Position numbers and translations under genes: made by a program. DNA of 64,000 nucleotides from Comamonas sp. (GTDB lineage: Bacteria; Pseudomonadota; Gammaproteobacteria; Burkholderiales; Burkholderiaceae_C). Numbering within the stretch: position 1 is the stretch's first letter; the number at the start of each line of letters is the position of its first letter. The stretch is taken from positions 1 through 64,000 of the forward strand of contig NZ_SPEY01000053.1 of the NCBI RefSeq assembly GCF_009360615.1. The letters run 5' to 3'. Under the pieces are notes generated by a model. It saw only the letters and a program-made list of their open reading frames with translations. It was not told the DNA's origin and did no database searches. Below are positions 51,088 to 59,887 of the stretch, one piece after another.

Positions 51088-52305
51088 TCATTCCAGGCCA
51101 GCCGCCGCCCGGATCTGAGCCGAGAGCTGGGCAAAGCGTGCTTCGTCCAGCCAGGGGCTGTTGCTGATGGCCAGCAGGCGCTGCGCCCAGTTGCGTGCCT
51201 GCCCGACCGCGTCGTCGCGTGCAGCGCCCAGGACATGGTCGTAGCGCCCGTAGTCGGGCAGCACATGGACAAACGGCAGAGACAGACCGCAGCCATCGCC
51301 CCAGTGCGCGCGCAGCACGGCATCTCGGGCCTGCGGATTCGGCATGCGCAGCAGAATCACCGGCCACACCCCCTGCGCCTGGGGCACGGCATCCTGCACC
51401 ACTTCCAGCCCGCTGGCCTGCAACTGCGCAATGCGCAGGGCGGCCTGCACGGACGTCTGTCGCTGAAAAGCCGCCAGCCGCCGCAATGCCCTGGCGCCCA
51501 CGCGCTGGCGCCAGCGTCCCAGACGATGCTGGGGAATGAGATCGCCGAAGTCATCGCCTGCGGCCTCGACCCAGTCACCGCGAGCCAGTGAGTCCTGCAG
51601 CGGCCTGCCATAGGCCATGCGCAGGCCCGAAGGCCGATAGAGCAGGGCATAGCCCAGCAGCTCGATGCTGCGGCGCAGCTCCCACCAGGGGCTGAACCGC
51701 GTGGACGCGCCGGCCGCAGCCAGCGCGGCGCGCATGGAGGGTTCGCGCGCCACCAGCACGCCGCCTTCGAAAGTGCTCAGCCCCTTGCCGACGGCCAGAC
51801 TGAAAAAGCCGATATCGCCCTTGAGTCCCACGGACGCTGCGCCGCTGCGCGCCCCCAGCGCCTGCGCGGCATCCTCGATCACATAGGCACCCACGGCACG
51901 CGCGCAAGACAGGGCCGCATCCACATCGGCTACACGCCCGCACAGGTGGGTTGGCAGCACGGCCAGCGTCCGCTCCGAGCACAGGTGCTGCAGGCAGACG
52001 GGGTCCATGTCCAGCACGTCAGCGCGCAGATCGCACAGGCGCAGTTGCAGCCCGCACTGGGAAATCGCCAATGCCACCAGCGGACAGGTATAGGCCGGTG
52101 CAATGACCTCGCTGCGTCCCGGCCGAAGGGCCTGCAGGCTGCGCAGCGCCACCATCAGGGCCGAGGTGCCCGAGCATTCGAGCTGCACCGCGTCCACGCC
52201 GAGCCATTCGGCCAGCCGCCCTGCGAGGCTGCCCGCACCCGAAGGCCAGAGATCGCCGAGCTGCAGCGGCAGGCCGGCCGTTGGCGGCACGGTGGGCTGG
52301 CGCAT
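51088..52305 (-). CDS. DegT/DnrJ-type PLP aminotransferase
   Basis: PLP enzyme of the DegT/DnrJ/EryC1/StrS family (405 aa), which usually aminates keto-sugars or similar carbonyls. AYTCPLVALAI, THLCGRVADVDA, D145 in IEDAAQALGA and the PLP lysine K174 in FFSLAVGKGLSTFEGG are visible. The second half (after about 210) is divergent from sugar aminotransferases. It is the last gene of a nine-gene operon and starts 1 bp after the small EamA protein. No sugar-nucleotide pathway genes are nearby, so the substrate is open. Confidence 0.8.
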   Translation of the reverse strand: MRQPTVPPTAGLPLQLGDLWPSGAGSLAGRLAEWLGVDAVQLECSGTSALMVALRSLQALRPGRSEVIAPAYTCPLVALAISQCGLQLRLCDLRADVLDMDPVCLQHLCSERTLAVLPTHLCGRVADVDAALSCARAVGAYVIEDAAQALGARSGAASVGLKGDIGFFSLAVGKGLSTFEGGVLVAREPSMRAALAAAGASTRFSPWWELRRSIELLGYALLYRPSGLRMAYGRPLQDSLARGDWVEAAGDDFGDLIPQHRLGRWRQRVGARALRRLAAFQRQTSVQAALRIAQLQASGLEVVQDAVPQAQGVWPVILLRMPNPQARDAVLRAHWGDGCGLSLPFVHVLPDYGRYDHVLGAARDDAVGQARNWAQRLLAISNSPWLDEARFAQLSAQIRAAAGLE

Positions 52306-52306
52306 G

Positions 52307-52693
52307 TCAGGCTGCCTGCTCGGTCTCTGGCCTCTCGCTCACGGCCAGGCACATGATGCCAGCCACGATGAAAAGGCAGCCAATGATCTGCGGCCAGCCA
52401 ATCGGCTCGTTGAACAGCCAGTATGAGATCGCCAGCACCGAGATGATCTCCAGATGCGAGGCGGCGAATGCCGGGCCGATGGGAGCGTGCTTGAGCAGGC
52501 TCATCCAGGTGAAAAAGGCCCCGATGTAGCCCACGAAGGCACCGTAGATCCAGGGCTGGCTGAATACGCGCAGCAGCCAGCCGGTGGAGAACTCCAGCGG
52601 CAAAGCAGAATCACCGGCCTGCTTGAAGCTGAGCTGCGCCAGCGTATCGAAGGCCATGAGAACCAGAAAGCCGATCAGGTAAAAACGCTTCAT
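52307..52693 (-). CDS. Small EamA/SMR-type membrane protein 1 (ArnE/ArnF-like)
   Basis: 128 aa protein with four predicted helices, half the size of a normal EamA exporter. FDTLAQLSFKQAG in helix 1 and ISYWLFNEPIGWPQIIGCLFI at the end follow the pattern of the ArnE/ArnF flippase subunits and other small multidrug-resistance proteins. It lies 12 bp after the second small protein; the two probably form a heterodimer that flips a lipid-linked or amphipathic compound. Function is inferred. Confidence 0.72.
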   Translation of the reverse strand: MKRFYLIGFLVLMAFDTLAQLSFKQAGDSALPLEFSTGWLLRVFSQPWIYGAFVGYIGAFFTWMSLLKHAPIGPAFAASHLEIISVLAISYWLFNEPIGWPQIIGCLFIVAGIMCLAVSERPETEQAA

Positions 52694-52705
52694 AACCGAC
52701 GGCCC

Positions 52706-53074
52706 TCAGTGCAAGCCCACAATGGCCACGCCGATGGACACCAGCACGATGCCGGCCACGCGCATCGGTGCGAGCTTTTCGCGAAACAGCACCCGACCCA
52801 GAATCATGATGGCGACGATGTTAATGGAGCCCAGCAGCACGCCGTCCGACAGTGGCACCAGCGAGAGAAAAGCCAGCCAGACCAGAAACTCCGCGACATA
52901 GCAGGCAATGCCCACCCACAGCCAGGGCCTGGCCAGCATGAAACGCCATCGCTCCGTGCCATTGCGATGCCCGGGCTCGCTGGCCGCTGCCTTGAAGGCC
53001 AGTTGCCCTCCGCTGTCCACCAGCACATTGAGTATCCAAAGCGTCACCACCAGGGGCGAGAGATCACTGCCCAT
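52706..53074 (-). CDS. Small EamA/SMR-type membrane protein 2 (ArnE/ArnF-like)
   Basis: 122 aa protein with four predicted helices (from MGSDLSP). NVLVDSGGQLAFKAAA in helix 1 is the counterpart of LAQLSFKQAG in its neighbour, and LLGSINIVAIMILGRVLFREKLA matches the last two helices of the family. The start overlaps the end of the hydrolase gene by 11 bp. The earlier in-frame ATG encodes a basic, non-family leader and is not chosen. Confidence 0.72.
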   Translation of the reverse strand: MGSDLSPLVVTLWILNVLVDSGGQLAFKAAASEPGHRNGTERWRFMLARPWLWVGIACYVAEFLVWLAFLSLVPLSDGVLLGSINIVAIMILGRVLFREKLAPMRVAGIVLVSIGVAIVGLH

Positions 53075-53975
53075 TCGCACCCCTGACAGGCGCCGCCGAG
53101 CTGGCGATGCGCGCGATGAATTCATTGAGCTTGGCAATCACGGTGCGGCGCTCGCGGTCGATGGTGATCATGTGATAGCAATTGTCCAGCAGCACCAGGT
53201 CGACATGGGCATTGACCGCGCCGCGCTGGATATCGTGGGCATTGCTGACCGAGGAAATATCGTCTTCCCGGGCATGAATGACCAGACAGGGCGAGCGCAG
53301 CTGGGCCAGTCCGGCCTGCACGTTCGCAGACAGGGCACGCAACTCGATGACACTCCACCAGGGATTGCCGGGCAGTCCTGCGGCTGAGCTGTCGCCACTG
53401 TTCATCTGCTCGACCACGCGCGCGCGCAAGGCCTCGTCCTTGATGCCGTAGGGCGGTGCCTCCATGAAGACGCTGTTGCGGCCAATGCCCAGCAGCCGGA
53501 AAAGCGGCAACAGGAACGCCAGCTTGGTATAGGCCGGAATGCTCCAGCCGTCATAGCGGAAGGTGGTGGACAGGGCGCAGACGCCGGCCACCTTGTCGGG
53601 ATGGCGCTCGGCCACGGCCAGCGACAGCAGCGCCCCCATAGAGAGCCCCCCGACCACCACATGGTCCACATGCAGCGAAAAGCGCTGCAGACCCGACTCC
53701 ACGCTCGCCAGCCAGTCCGTCCAGCGCGCAGCCACCAGGTCTTCCATGCTGCCGCAATGGCCTGCCAGCTGCACCCCGTACACCGTGAAGCCCTGCTTGT
53801 TCAGACCTTTTGCGAGTAGGCGCATCTCTGCCGGCGTGCCGGTCAGGCCATGGATCAGCAGAACCCCTGTGCGGGCATTGCGGCCTTCGCCGGGCATGAC
53901 GAACTCATGTGGCGTCACGCACAGCTGCTGCAAGTCCGGCTGCTGCAGCAGCCCCAATCCATCCGCGGCATTCAT
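53064..53975 (-). CDS. Alpha/beta hydrolase (carboxylesterase-like)
   Basis: Serine hydrolase (303 aa from MNAADGL). Oxyanion region LLIHGLTGTPAEM, nucleophile serine in GGLSMGALLSLAVA, acid around REDDISSVSNA, and catalytic histidine in NCYHMITIDRE. This is close to the monoacylglycerol/carboxylesterase (Est30-like) group. Its ATG overlaps the HAD stop (ATGA) and its end overlaps the next gene. It could cleave an ester or thioester intermediate of the operon's product. Confidence 0.8.
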   Translation of the reverse strand: MNAADGLGLLQQPDLQQLCVTPHEFVMPGEGRNARTGVLLIHGLTGTPAEMRLLAKGLNKQGFTVYGVQLAGHCGSMEDLVAARWTDWLASVESGLQRFSLHVDHVVVGGLSMGALLSLAVAERHPDKVAGVCALSTTFRYDGWSIPAYTKLAFLLPLFRLLGIGRNSVFMEAPPYGIKDEALRARVVEQMNSGDSSAAGLPGNPWWSVIELRALSANVQAGLAQLRSPCLVIHAREDDISSVSNAHDIQRGAVNAHVDLVLLDNCYHMITIDRERRTVIAKLNEFIARIASSAAPVRGANGQ

Positions 53976-54685
53976 GCGGTCTGCTCCATGCCGAGCACGA
54001 CTTGCTCCAGCAACTGGGTGGCCTGCGCAAAATTCTCGAAGCGCGCATGGGCAATGCCCTGGCTCTCGCAATAGTCGATGAGCTTGTACTTGGCGAGCAC
54101 GAAGTCCGCCTTGCCGGAAACGCAGAAATCCGACGTGCTGTCGCCGATATAGAGCACCCGGCCGTGCACGGCCTGCTGTTCGGCAAGACGTTCGCACTTG
54201 CAGTTGCCGCTGGCCCTAGAGCAGCGATTGCTGGCCCATGGCGAATCCAGTCGCCAGCTGCGCTCGCCGGTCTTCACCAGGTGATTGGCGATGACTTCCA
54301 GGTCTCCGAGGCCATGGCGTGCGAGCACATGGCGAATCGCATGGTCGATGCCGTCGCTGACGACCTGCACCTTGATGCCATGCAGCCTGGCCTCGGCCAC
54401 GAAGCCGACAAAATGCTCGTCGATCGCTATGCCTTCCAGATGGCTGTGCAGCTCGTCCTCGCTCATGTCCAGCAAGGCCACCTGCCCCTTCATGCATTCG
54501 CGCGAGCCGATCTCGCCACGCTCCCAGGCGTCTTCCAGTGCCTGCCAGCCCGGCTTGCCAAAGCGGTTGAGCAAGGTATCGGTCACGTCCAGCAGGCTGA
54601 TGGTGCCGTCGAAATCGCTTTGCACCATCCAGCCAGTCGAAGCTGCACCTGCAGGCGACGGGAAAATCTGAATGCGCTTATTCAT
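53972..54685 (-). CDS. HAD-IB family phosphatase (MtnX/SerB-like)
   Basis: Haloacid-dehalogenase-type phosphatase (237 aa). Motif I is D24-F-D26-G-T-I-S, motif II the serine of VVSDGIDHAI, and motif III/IV YIGDSTSDFC. A cysteine group (C-SRASGN-C-K-C) near 155-165 resembles that in MtnX-type phosphatases. It overlaps the membrane-fusion gene by 8 bp and the hydrolase by 4 bp. It probably removes a phosphate from a small intermediate; the substrate is not known. Confidence 0.8.
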   Translation of the reverse strand: MNKRIQIFPSPAGAASTGWMVQSDFDGTISLLDVTDTLLNRFGKPGWQALEDAWERGEIGSRECMKGQVALLDMSEDELHSHLEGIAIDEHFVGFVAEARLHGIKVQVVSDGIDHAIRHVLARHGLGDLEVIANHLVKTGERSWRLDSPWASNRCSRASGNCKCERLAEQQAVHGRVLYIGDSTSDFCVSGKADFVLAKYKLIDYCESQGIAHARFENFAQATQLLEQVVLGMEQTA

Positions 54686-55613
54686 GGAAACTGACCCTCA
54701 CGTTCTGACCCACCTTGACATTGGCGGGCGGCTGGTCGAACGCCAGCACGCATTCCACAATTCTTACCGGGCCGCGCTGCGCGTCGTCCTGCAGCCGGGC
54801 CGTTCCGTAGACGGGACTGATGCGCAGCACGGTCGCCGCAGGAAACTCCTGCCGGGCAGCATTTGTGTCTGCGTCAACGGCCACCTGGGCCTTCATGCCT
54901 TCGCGAATGGCCCCCACGTAGCTTTCGTTGACTTCGGCCCGCACGATCAAGGGGCGCTTGGGCAGCAGCACGGCCACCGGACTGCCGCTTTGCAGCATGC
55001 TGCCGCCCTGGGCCAGCAGCCGCACCACGACGGCTGCCTCGGGTGCACGCAGCTCATGGCGCTGCAGCAGGGCTCGCAGCTGCTCGGCCTTGCGCTTGGC
55101 GACCGAGACTTCAGCAGCCGCAATGTCCACTTCGGACTGTGCGTCGCGCAGGGCCTGCACGGCTTCGTCCACGCTCTGCAGATCCGCCGCTCCCTGTTTG
55201 GCTGCAGCCTGCCAGCGCGTCAGCGTGGCCTTGAGCGCGGGCAGGCGATCCTGGCGCGTCTTGAGCTTGGTCTGTGCCAGCTGCAGCTCGGACTCCGCCA
55301 CGGCCACATCGGCGCGCGCGGCATCGTCTGCAAGACGCAGCACGAGCTGACCTTTCTGCAGGCTCTGGCCTTCCTTGACCAGCAACTGCTGCACCACGCC
55401 CGCTGCGGCCGAGGAAAGGTCGAGCAGACCGCCTTCGACGTCGATCTTGCCCCGGGCGACAGCCACCTGACTTTGGGGCTTGACCTGGGCCGCAGCGCGG
55501 CTGACCACGGAGGCAGAGTCCTGGGACGGAGAGCACCCGCCCAGCATCAGCACGGCCGCCGCCAGCAGCGGCGCGCCCGACACAATGCTGAGACGAAATG
55601 GGCTTGGGTTCAT
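54678..55613 (-). CDS. Membrane-fusion (HlyD/MacA-like) lipoprotein
   Basis: Periplasmic adaptor of a tripartite ABC exporter (311 aa). It has a lipoprotein signal with lipobox LGGC (C27), a biotinyl-lipoyl-like half motif, a coiled-coil hairpin at about 90-190 rich in Ala, Gln and Leu, and a beta-barrel part ending VKVGQNVRVSF. The protein is shorter than MacA. It begins 2 bp after the ATPase gene. Confidence 0.82.
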   Translation of the reverse strand: MNPSPFRLSIVSGAPLLAAAVLMLGGCSPSQDSASVVSRAAAQVKPQSQVAVARGKIDVEGGLLDLSSAAAGVVQQLLVKEGQSLQKGQLVLRLADDAARADVAVAESELQLAQTKLKTRQDRLPALKATLTRWQAAAKQGAADLQSVDEAVQALRDAQSEVDIAAAEVSVAKRKAEQLRALLQRHELRAPEAAVVVRLLAQGGSMLQSGSPVAVLLPKRPLIVRAEVNESYVGAIREGMKAQVAVDADTNAARQEFPAATVLRISPVYGTARLQDDAQRGPVRIVECVLAFDQPPANVKVGQNVRVSFHE

Positions 55614-55615
55614 GT

Positions 55616-56371
55616 TTATTCCTTGATGGGGCTGTTCTGGCGCCAGTCGCTGCGAATGGCACCGTCTTCCATGCCCAGCACACGATCGGCATGGCGCACC
55701 AGACGCGGGTCGTGGCTGACGCAGAGCACCGTGGTGCCGTGCGTGCGCGCTGCGCGGTGCAGCAAATCAATGACGCGCTGGCCGCTCTCGGCGTCCAGCG
55801 CACTGGTGGGCTCGTCGGCGAACAGCAGGCGCGGCTGCTTGGCCATGGCACGTGCGATGGCCACACGCTGCTTCTCGCCGCCCGACAGCTGGGCCGGGCG
55901 CATGTGGCTGCGGTGCGAGAGCCCCACTTCATCGAGCGCCTCCTTGGCTCGGCGCAATGTCTCGGCGCTTCTGAGACCCATATAGCCCAGCGGAAGCTGC
56001 ACCTGCTCCAGTGCCGTCAAGGCCGGAAACAGGTTGAAGCCCTGAAAGACGAAGCCCGTATGACGCAGACGAAATTTCTCCAGCGCCGCCGAGCCGAGCT
56101 TGGCCAGGTCCTCGCCCAGCGCCAGCGCATGGCCGGCATCGGGCTTCTGCAGTCCCGACATCAGGGACAGCAAGGTACTTTTGCCGCAGCCCGATGGGCC
56201 AGAGATCAGACTCAGCTCCCCCGCATACAGGCTGACGGACAGCCCTTGCAGCACATGCACCTGCACAAGACCCGACACAAAGGATTTTTCGAGGCGCACG
56301 GCCTCGAGGCTGGGCACTGCATCCTTGGCTGCAGCAGAAGTTCTGACACGATCCATGGTCTCGGCTTGCAT
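55616..56371 (-). CDS. MacB/LolD-type exporter ATPase
   Basis: ABC ATPase (251 aa from MQAETMD). Walker A GPSGCGKST (58-66), signature LSGGEKQRVAIARA, Walker B LLFADEPTSALD and H-loop VSHD. This is the class that powers MacB, LolCDE and DevC-type exporters, not importers. An in-frame start 13 codons upstream overlaps the permease and is less likely. Confidence 0.88.
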   Translation of the reverse strand: MQAETMDRVRTSAAAKDAVPSLEAVRLEKSFVSGLVQVHVLQGLSVSLYAGELSLISGPSGCGKSTLLSLMSGLQKPDAGHALALGEDLAKLGSAALEKFRLRHTGFVFQGFNLFPALTALEQVQLPLGYMGLRSAETLRRAKEALDEVGLSHRSHMRPAQLSGGEKQRVAIARAMAKQPRLLFADEPTSALDAESGQRVIDLLHRAARTHGTTVLCVSHDPRLVRHADRVLGMEDGAIRSDWRQNSPIKE

Positions 56372-56381
56372 GTTTCGGGCC

Positions 56382-57530
56382 TTAACGCAGCAGGGTTGCA
56401 GGGTCGGCACGCAGCAGGCTGCGCATGGCCCCCAGGCCCGAGAGCAGCGACAGCACGGCCACCAGGAAGCCGCAAGCGAGCACGGCTGACAGGTTCAGGG
56501 CCACGGGGACGCGGTAGCTCGATGCAATGCTGAGCAGCACCGCACTGGCCAGAGCCGCCAGGACAAAGCCCAGACCGCCAATCCAGCAAGCCTGCTCGAC
56601 CACCACACGGCCCAGTGCGGCTCGGCTCACACCCAGCGCATTGAGCACCGCATACTCGCGGGCGGACCCGGCCACCACCGCCTTGAGCGACTGGCTGGTC
56701 ACGATGGCGCCCACCAGGCAGACGATGACGGCCATGAAGAGCACGCCGGCACCGGCGCCGGTATCGAGCATCCAGTAACGCTGCGAGCGGCGCGCAAAGG
56801 CATCGGCAGTCCAGACCTCATAGGGGCCGAAACTGCTGCTGGACCGGCTCAATCTCGCCTGGGCCTCGGCGGCCTTGGCACCTTGCTTCAGGCGCGCCAC
56901 GAAATAGGTGCTGCCATGCTCGGCACTGGTTTCCGCAATTTCGCGGGCCGTGCTGAGCGAAGCGATCACGTTGACGCCACCCAGCCCGCGCAAGCCGTCG
57001 ACGGCCGCCACGACCTTGACCGCATGGTTGTTGATCCAGGCCGTGCTGCCTTCCTGCGCCCCCAGAGTCCCCAGGTCCGCCCTGTCCACGATCACGGCGC
57101 CGGGCTCGCGCAGCAACTGACGCTGCCACGAGGTGAGCACCTTGGTGAACATCATGGAGGTGTCCGCTGTGCCGACCCCCGACAGATAGACCGAGACTCC
57201 GCCGCCGGTCGCGCCCTGGGCACCCGCGCGTGCGCGCCAGTCGCCATCGACCCAGACATAGGATTCCACGGCCGCCACATCGGGGTCCATGCGCAGACGC
57301 ATCTCCACATCGCTGCCGATGTTGCGCCCGAAGTTCACGCTTTGCGTACCCGGATAGCCCACCCAGAGGTCAGCCGAAGAAGCCGTCACGTAAATCGCGG
57401 CAGAGCCGAAGATGCCCAGCACCAGGGCAGCCTGCATGGCCAGCAGAACGCCCGAAAAGCCCACGGCGAACACCGAGGGGACAAAGCGCCTCCACTCATA
57501 GATCAGCGTCTTGCGCGCCAGGGCAATCAT
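56382..57530 (-). CDS. FtsX/MacB-type permease (DevC-like)
   Basis: Exporter permease (382 aa) with one N-terminal helix (about 18-40), a large periplasmic domain (about 45-265), and three C-terminal helices. AREYAVLNALGVSRAALGRVVVEQA is the typical FtsX cytoplasmic loop. Its ATG overlaps the stop of the outer-membrane factor (ATGA). Four-helix FtsX permeases act as dimers and move substrates in the periplasm by mechanotransmission. Confidence 0.85.
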   Translation of the reverse strand: MIALARKTLIYEWRRFVPSVFAVGFSGVLLAMQAALVLGIFGSAAIYVTASSADLWVGYPGTQSVNFGRNIGSDVEMRLRMDPDVAAVESYVWVDGDWRARAGAQGATGGGVSVYLSGVGTADTSMMFTKVLTSWQRQLLREPGAVIVDRADLGTLGAQEGSTAWINNHAVKVVAAVDGLRGLGGVNVIASLSTAREIAETSAEHGSTYFVARLKQGAKAAEAQARLSRSSSSFGPYEVWTADAFARRSQRYWMLDTGAGAGVLFMAVIVCLVGAIVTSQSLKAVVAGSAREYAVLNALGVSRAALGRVVVEQACWIGGLGFVLAALASAVLLSIASSYRVPVALNLSAVLACGFLVAVLSLLSGLGAMRSLLRADPATLLR

Positions 57531-58936
57531 GGCTGGACCTCGGAGACTGCGGCATCGATGGGCGCAGCGCCCACAGCCTTGTAGAGCGCCACATAGGCCA
57601 GCGCCTCGGCAGCCCTGGCAGTGGCCAGCTCGCTCTGGTTGTGCAGGCTGGCGCGGGCGTTGTCGATAGCGGCAAATTCGCTGGACAGACCCAGTTGCTG
57701 GCGCACGGCCTGGGCCTTCTCGCGCCCGGCATGGATCTGCCTCTCGGACTGCAGCTGCTGCTGCCTCTGCTGCTGGGCGGTGACCGCTGCCAGCGCCGAT
57801 TCCGCCTCGGCAATACCGTTGAGCACCGCCTGGCGATAAGCCTTGATGCTGGCCTGCAGCGCCAGCTCCTTGCCGTCGGCCACGGCACGGCGACGGCCCC
57901 AGTCAAAGAGCGGAATATCGATCTGCGGACCGACCATGGGGATGGAGTCCGAAGTCGTGCGGTGATTGCGCGTCAGGTTGTAGGCGTACAGCAAGGACCC
58001 CGTGAGGGTCAGCCGCGGGTACAGCGCTGCGCGCGACACGCCGACCTCGGCCGCGGCCTGCTCCACCGCAGCCTCGGCACTTTGAATATCGGGGCGGTTG
58101 CGCAGCAGGTCGGCCGGCAGAACGGCCAGTGCCTGGACGGTGGGCAATGCGGCATCGGCACTGGGTTGCAGCCATTGCGGCTCGGCACGCTCGCGTCCCA
58201 GCAGGGCCGCCAGCGCATGGGCAGCACGCGCCTGGGCTTCGTTCAGGGTGGACAGCTGGGACTCTGCGGTGCGCAACTGCAGCTGCTGCTGCTCCAGAGA
58301 CTGGGCATCGGCCAGCCTCTGCGCATGCCGAATCTGCAAGAGCTGCAGCTGCCGCTGCGCCTGCTGCAACTGCCTTTCGGCGAACGTGCGCTGCACCTGG
58401 GCCAACCGGATATCGAGATAGCGATGCACCACATCGGCCACCAGAGCCACCCGCGCCGCATGCAGCTGTGCTTGCGCGTCCAGCACGCCAGCCGCGCCGG
58501 CACGGCGTGCCGCCGCGGAATCGCCGAACAGGCCCAGGTCCCAGCTCACATCGATGCTGGCATGAAAGTAGGTGTCAACTGCCGCAATGTCCTGCAGGGT
58601 CCGCGCCCCGGTGCTGACCGCAGGGCGAAAAGCCGCATCGGCCGTCCCTGCCAGCAAGCGCTGCTGACGCAGGCGCAGCACGGATTGAGCCACATCAAGA
58701 TTCTGGGACAGCGCCTCGTCCACCAGCGCATTCAGCGCGGGGTCATTCCAGGCACGCCACCAGAGGGCCAGTTCCGCAGGATCGGACTTTCGAGCCGTCT
58801 CCGGCTGCTGCCACCGGGGGGGCGTGCTCCGGTCCAGCCTGACTGCCTCGGGCGCAGCACAGCCTGCCAGCAACGACAAGGCACACAGACACAGACTGCC
58901 CATGCGAAGACGCGAGACGTGGGAGGGAAATATCAC
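57527..58936 (-). CDS. Outer-membrane efflux lipoprotein (NodT/TolC family)
   Basis: Outer-membrane channel (469 aa) completing the tripartite exporter. Signal with lipobox LAGC (C26); two OEP repeats, each a long Gln/Ala/Leu helix pair (for example LQQAQRQLQLLQIRHAQR), and PRLTLTGSLLY between them. I keep the GTG at 58936 because the leader SRLR supplies the positive charge a lipoprotein signal needs; the ATG at 58903 would lack it. It is the first gene of the nine-gene operon and is divergent from the response regulator. Confidence 0.82.
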   Translation of the reverse strand: MIFPSHVSRLRMGSLCLCALSLLAGCAAPEAVRLDRSTPPRWQQPETARKSDPAELALWWRAWNDPALNALVDEALSQNLDVAQSVLRLRQQRLLAGTADAAFRPAVSTGARTLQDIAAVDTYFHASIDVSWDLGLFGDSAAARRAGAAGVLDAQAQLHAARVALVADVVHRYLDIRLAQVQRTFAERQLQQAQRQLQLLQIRHAQRLADAQSLEQQQLQLRTAESQLSTLNEAQARAAHALAALLGRERAEPQWLQPSADAALPTVQALAVLPADLLRNRPDIQSAEAAVEQAAAEVGVSRAALYPRLTLTGSLLYAYNLTRNHRTTSDSIPMVGPQIDIPLFDWGRRRAVADGKELALQASIKAYRQAVLNGIAEAESALAAVTAQQQRQQQLQSERQIHAGREKAQAVRQQLGLSSEFAAIDNARASLHNQSELATARAAEALAYVALYKAVGAAPIDAAVSEVQP

Positions 58937-59096
58937 AGCGCAGTTGGCTCAAGCTATAGGTGTCACCCAGAAAACCGGCGGAAGGCGGAAACAGCTTTCC
59001 ATCCTCGCGATTGGACGGCAGCAAGCTTTCGCCAGATTGCAGGGTTTATGTAGGAATTATGGAGAGCCATCGCCATTCGTGGATTACAGCGGCAAC

Positions 59097-59109
59097 GCAC
59101 ATAATGTGC
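59097..59109. promoter_or_regulatory. Palindrome in the divergent region, candidate operator
   Basis: GCACAT-A-ATGTGC is a perfect 13-bp palindrome about 30 bp upstream of the response-regulator start. It contains CATAAT, which could double as a -10 element. It might be an autoregulatory site for the two-component system. Confidence 0.45.
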
Positions 59110-59137
59110 AAACAACAAGTTTCAGGGAGTCCCGCAG

Positions 59138-59887
59138 ATGCATGACTTTGCTGCACAAAAAACCATGACGACCTTTGCTCAACCTGCCTCCACTCCCATG
59201 GTGCTGGTAGTCGAAGACGAACCCGCCATTGCCGGCGTGCTCAGTGCCTACCTGGAGCGCGACGGCCTGCGCATCCGCATGGCGCAGGACGGCGAGGAGG
59301 CCTTGCAGAGCTTTCGGCAGCTGCGCCCGGATCTGGTGCTGCTCGATATTCATCTGCCCAAGGTCGACGGCGTGGACGTGCTGCGCATGATTCGCAACGA
59401 CAGCGATGTCCCCGTCATCATGGTAACGGCTCTCGCCGACGATGTGGACAAGCTCCTGGCCCTGCGCCTGGGGGCGGACGACTATGTGGTCAAGCCTTTC
59501 AACCCTCCCGAGGTGGTGGCCCGGGTGCGCGCCGTGCTGCGCCGCACCCAGGCCAAGCCCGCGCCGGTGGCTGCGCCCATCCGCGTCGGGCCGATAGAGA
59601 TCGATGTGGAAGCCCATAGCGCCGCTGTCTATGATGATGCGGGTCAGGCCGTTCCCCTGGCCCTCACACTCACGGAATTTCGCCTGCTGGCCTGTCTGGC
59701 GGCCCAGCCGCGCCGCTGCTTTTCAAGGGCCTACCTGATTGAGCACTGCCTGCCGGAAAGCGACGCACTGGAGCGGGTGATCGACTCCCACCTCTCCAAG
59801 CTTCGCCGCAAGCTCCAGCTGGCCGGACAGGACGGACTGATCGAGACCGTGCGCGGTATTGGCTATCGTCTATGGCCCTGGGACTGA
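59138..59887 (+). CDS. OmpR-family response regulator
   Basis: DNA-binding response regulator (249 aa). The receiver domain has acidic VVEDEP at 24-29, the phosphorylated D70 in LLDIHLPKVDG, and K119 in VVKPFNPPEV. The C-terminal winged helix is typical (LTEFRLLACLAAQPRR, ERVIDSHLSKLRRKL, IETVRGIGYRL). GGGAG lies 8 nt before the ATG. It overlaps the kinase gene by 16 bp. The exporter operon, transcribed divergently, is the likely target. Confidence 0.92.
   Translation: MHDFAAQKTMTTFAQPASTPMVLVVEDEPAIAGVLSAYLERDGLRIRMAQDGEEALQSFRQLRPDLVLLDIHLPKVDGVDVLRMIRNDSDVPVIMVTALADDVDKLLALRLGADDYVVKPFNPPEVVARVRAVLRRTQAKPAPVAAPIRVGPIEIDVEAHSAAVYDDAGQAVPLALTLTEFRLLACLAAQPRRCFSRAYLIEHCLPESDALERVIDSHLSKLRRKLQLAGQDGLIETVRGIGYRLWPWD

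Noticed and set aside
53064-54197. Longer start for the alpha/beta hydrolase gene
   Set aside because: The extra 74 codons read out of frame through the HAD phosphatase gene; the ATG at 53975 overlaps the HAD stop in the usual coupled manner.
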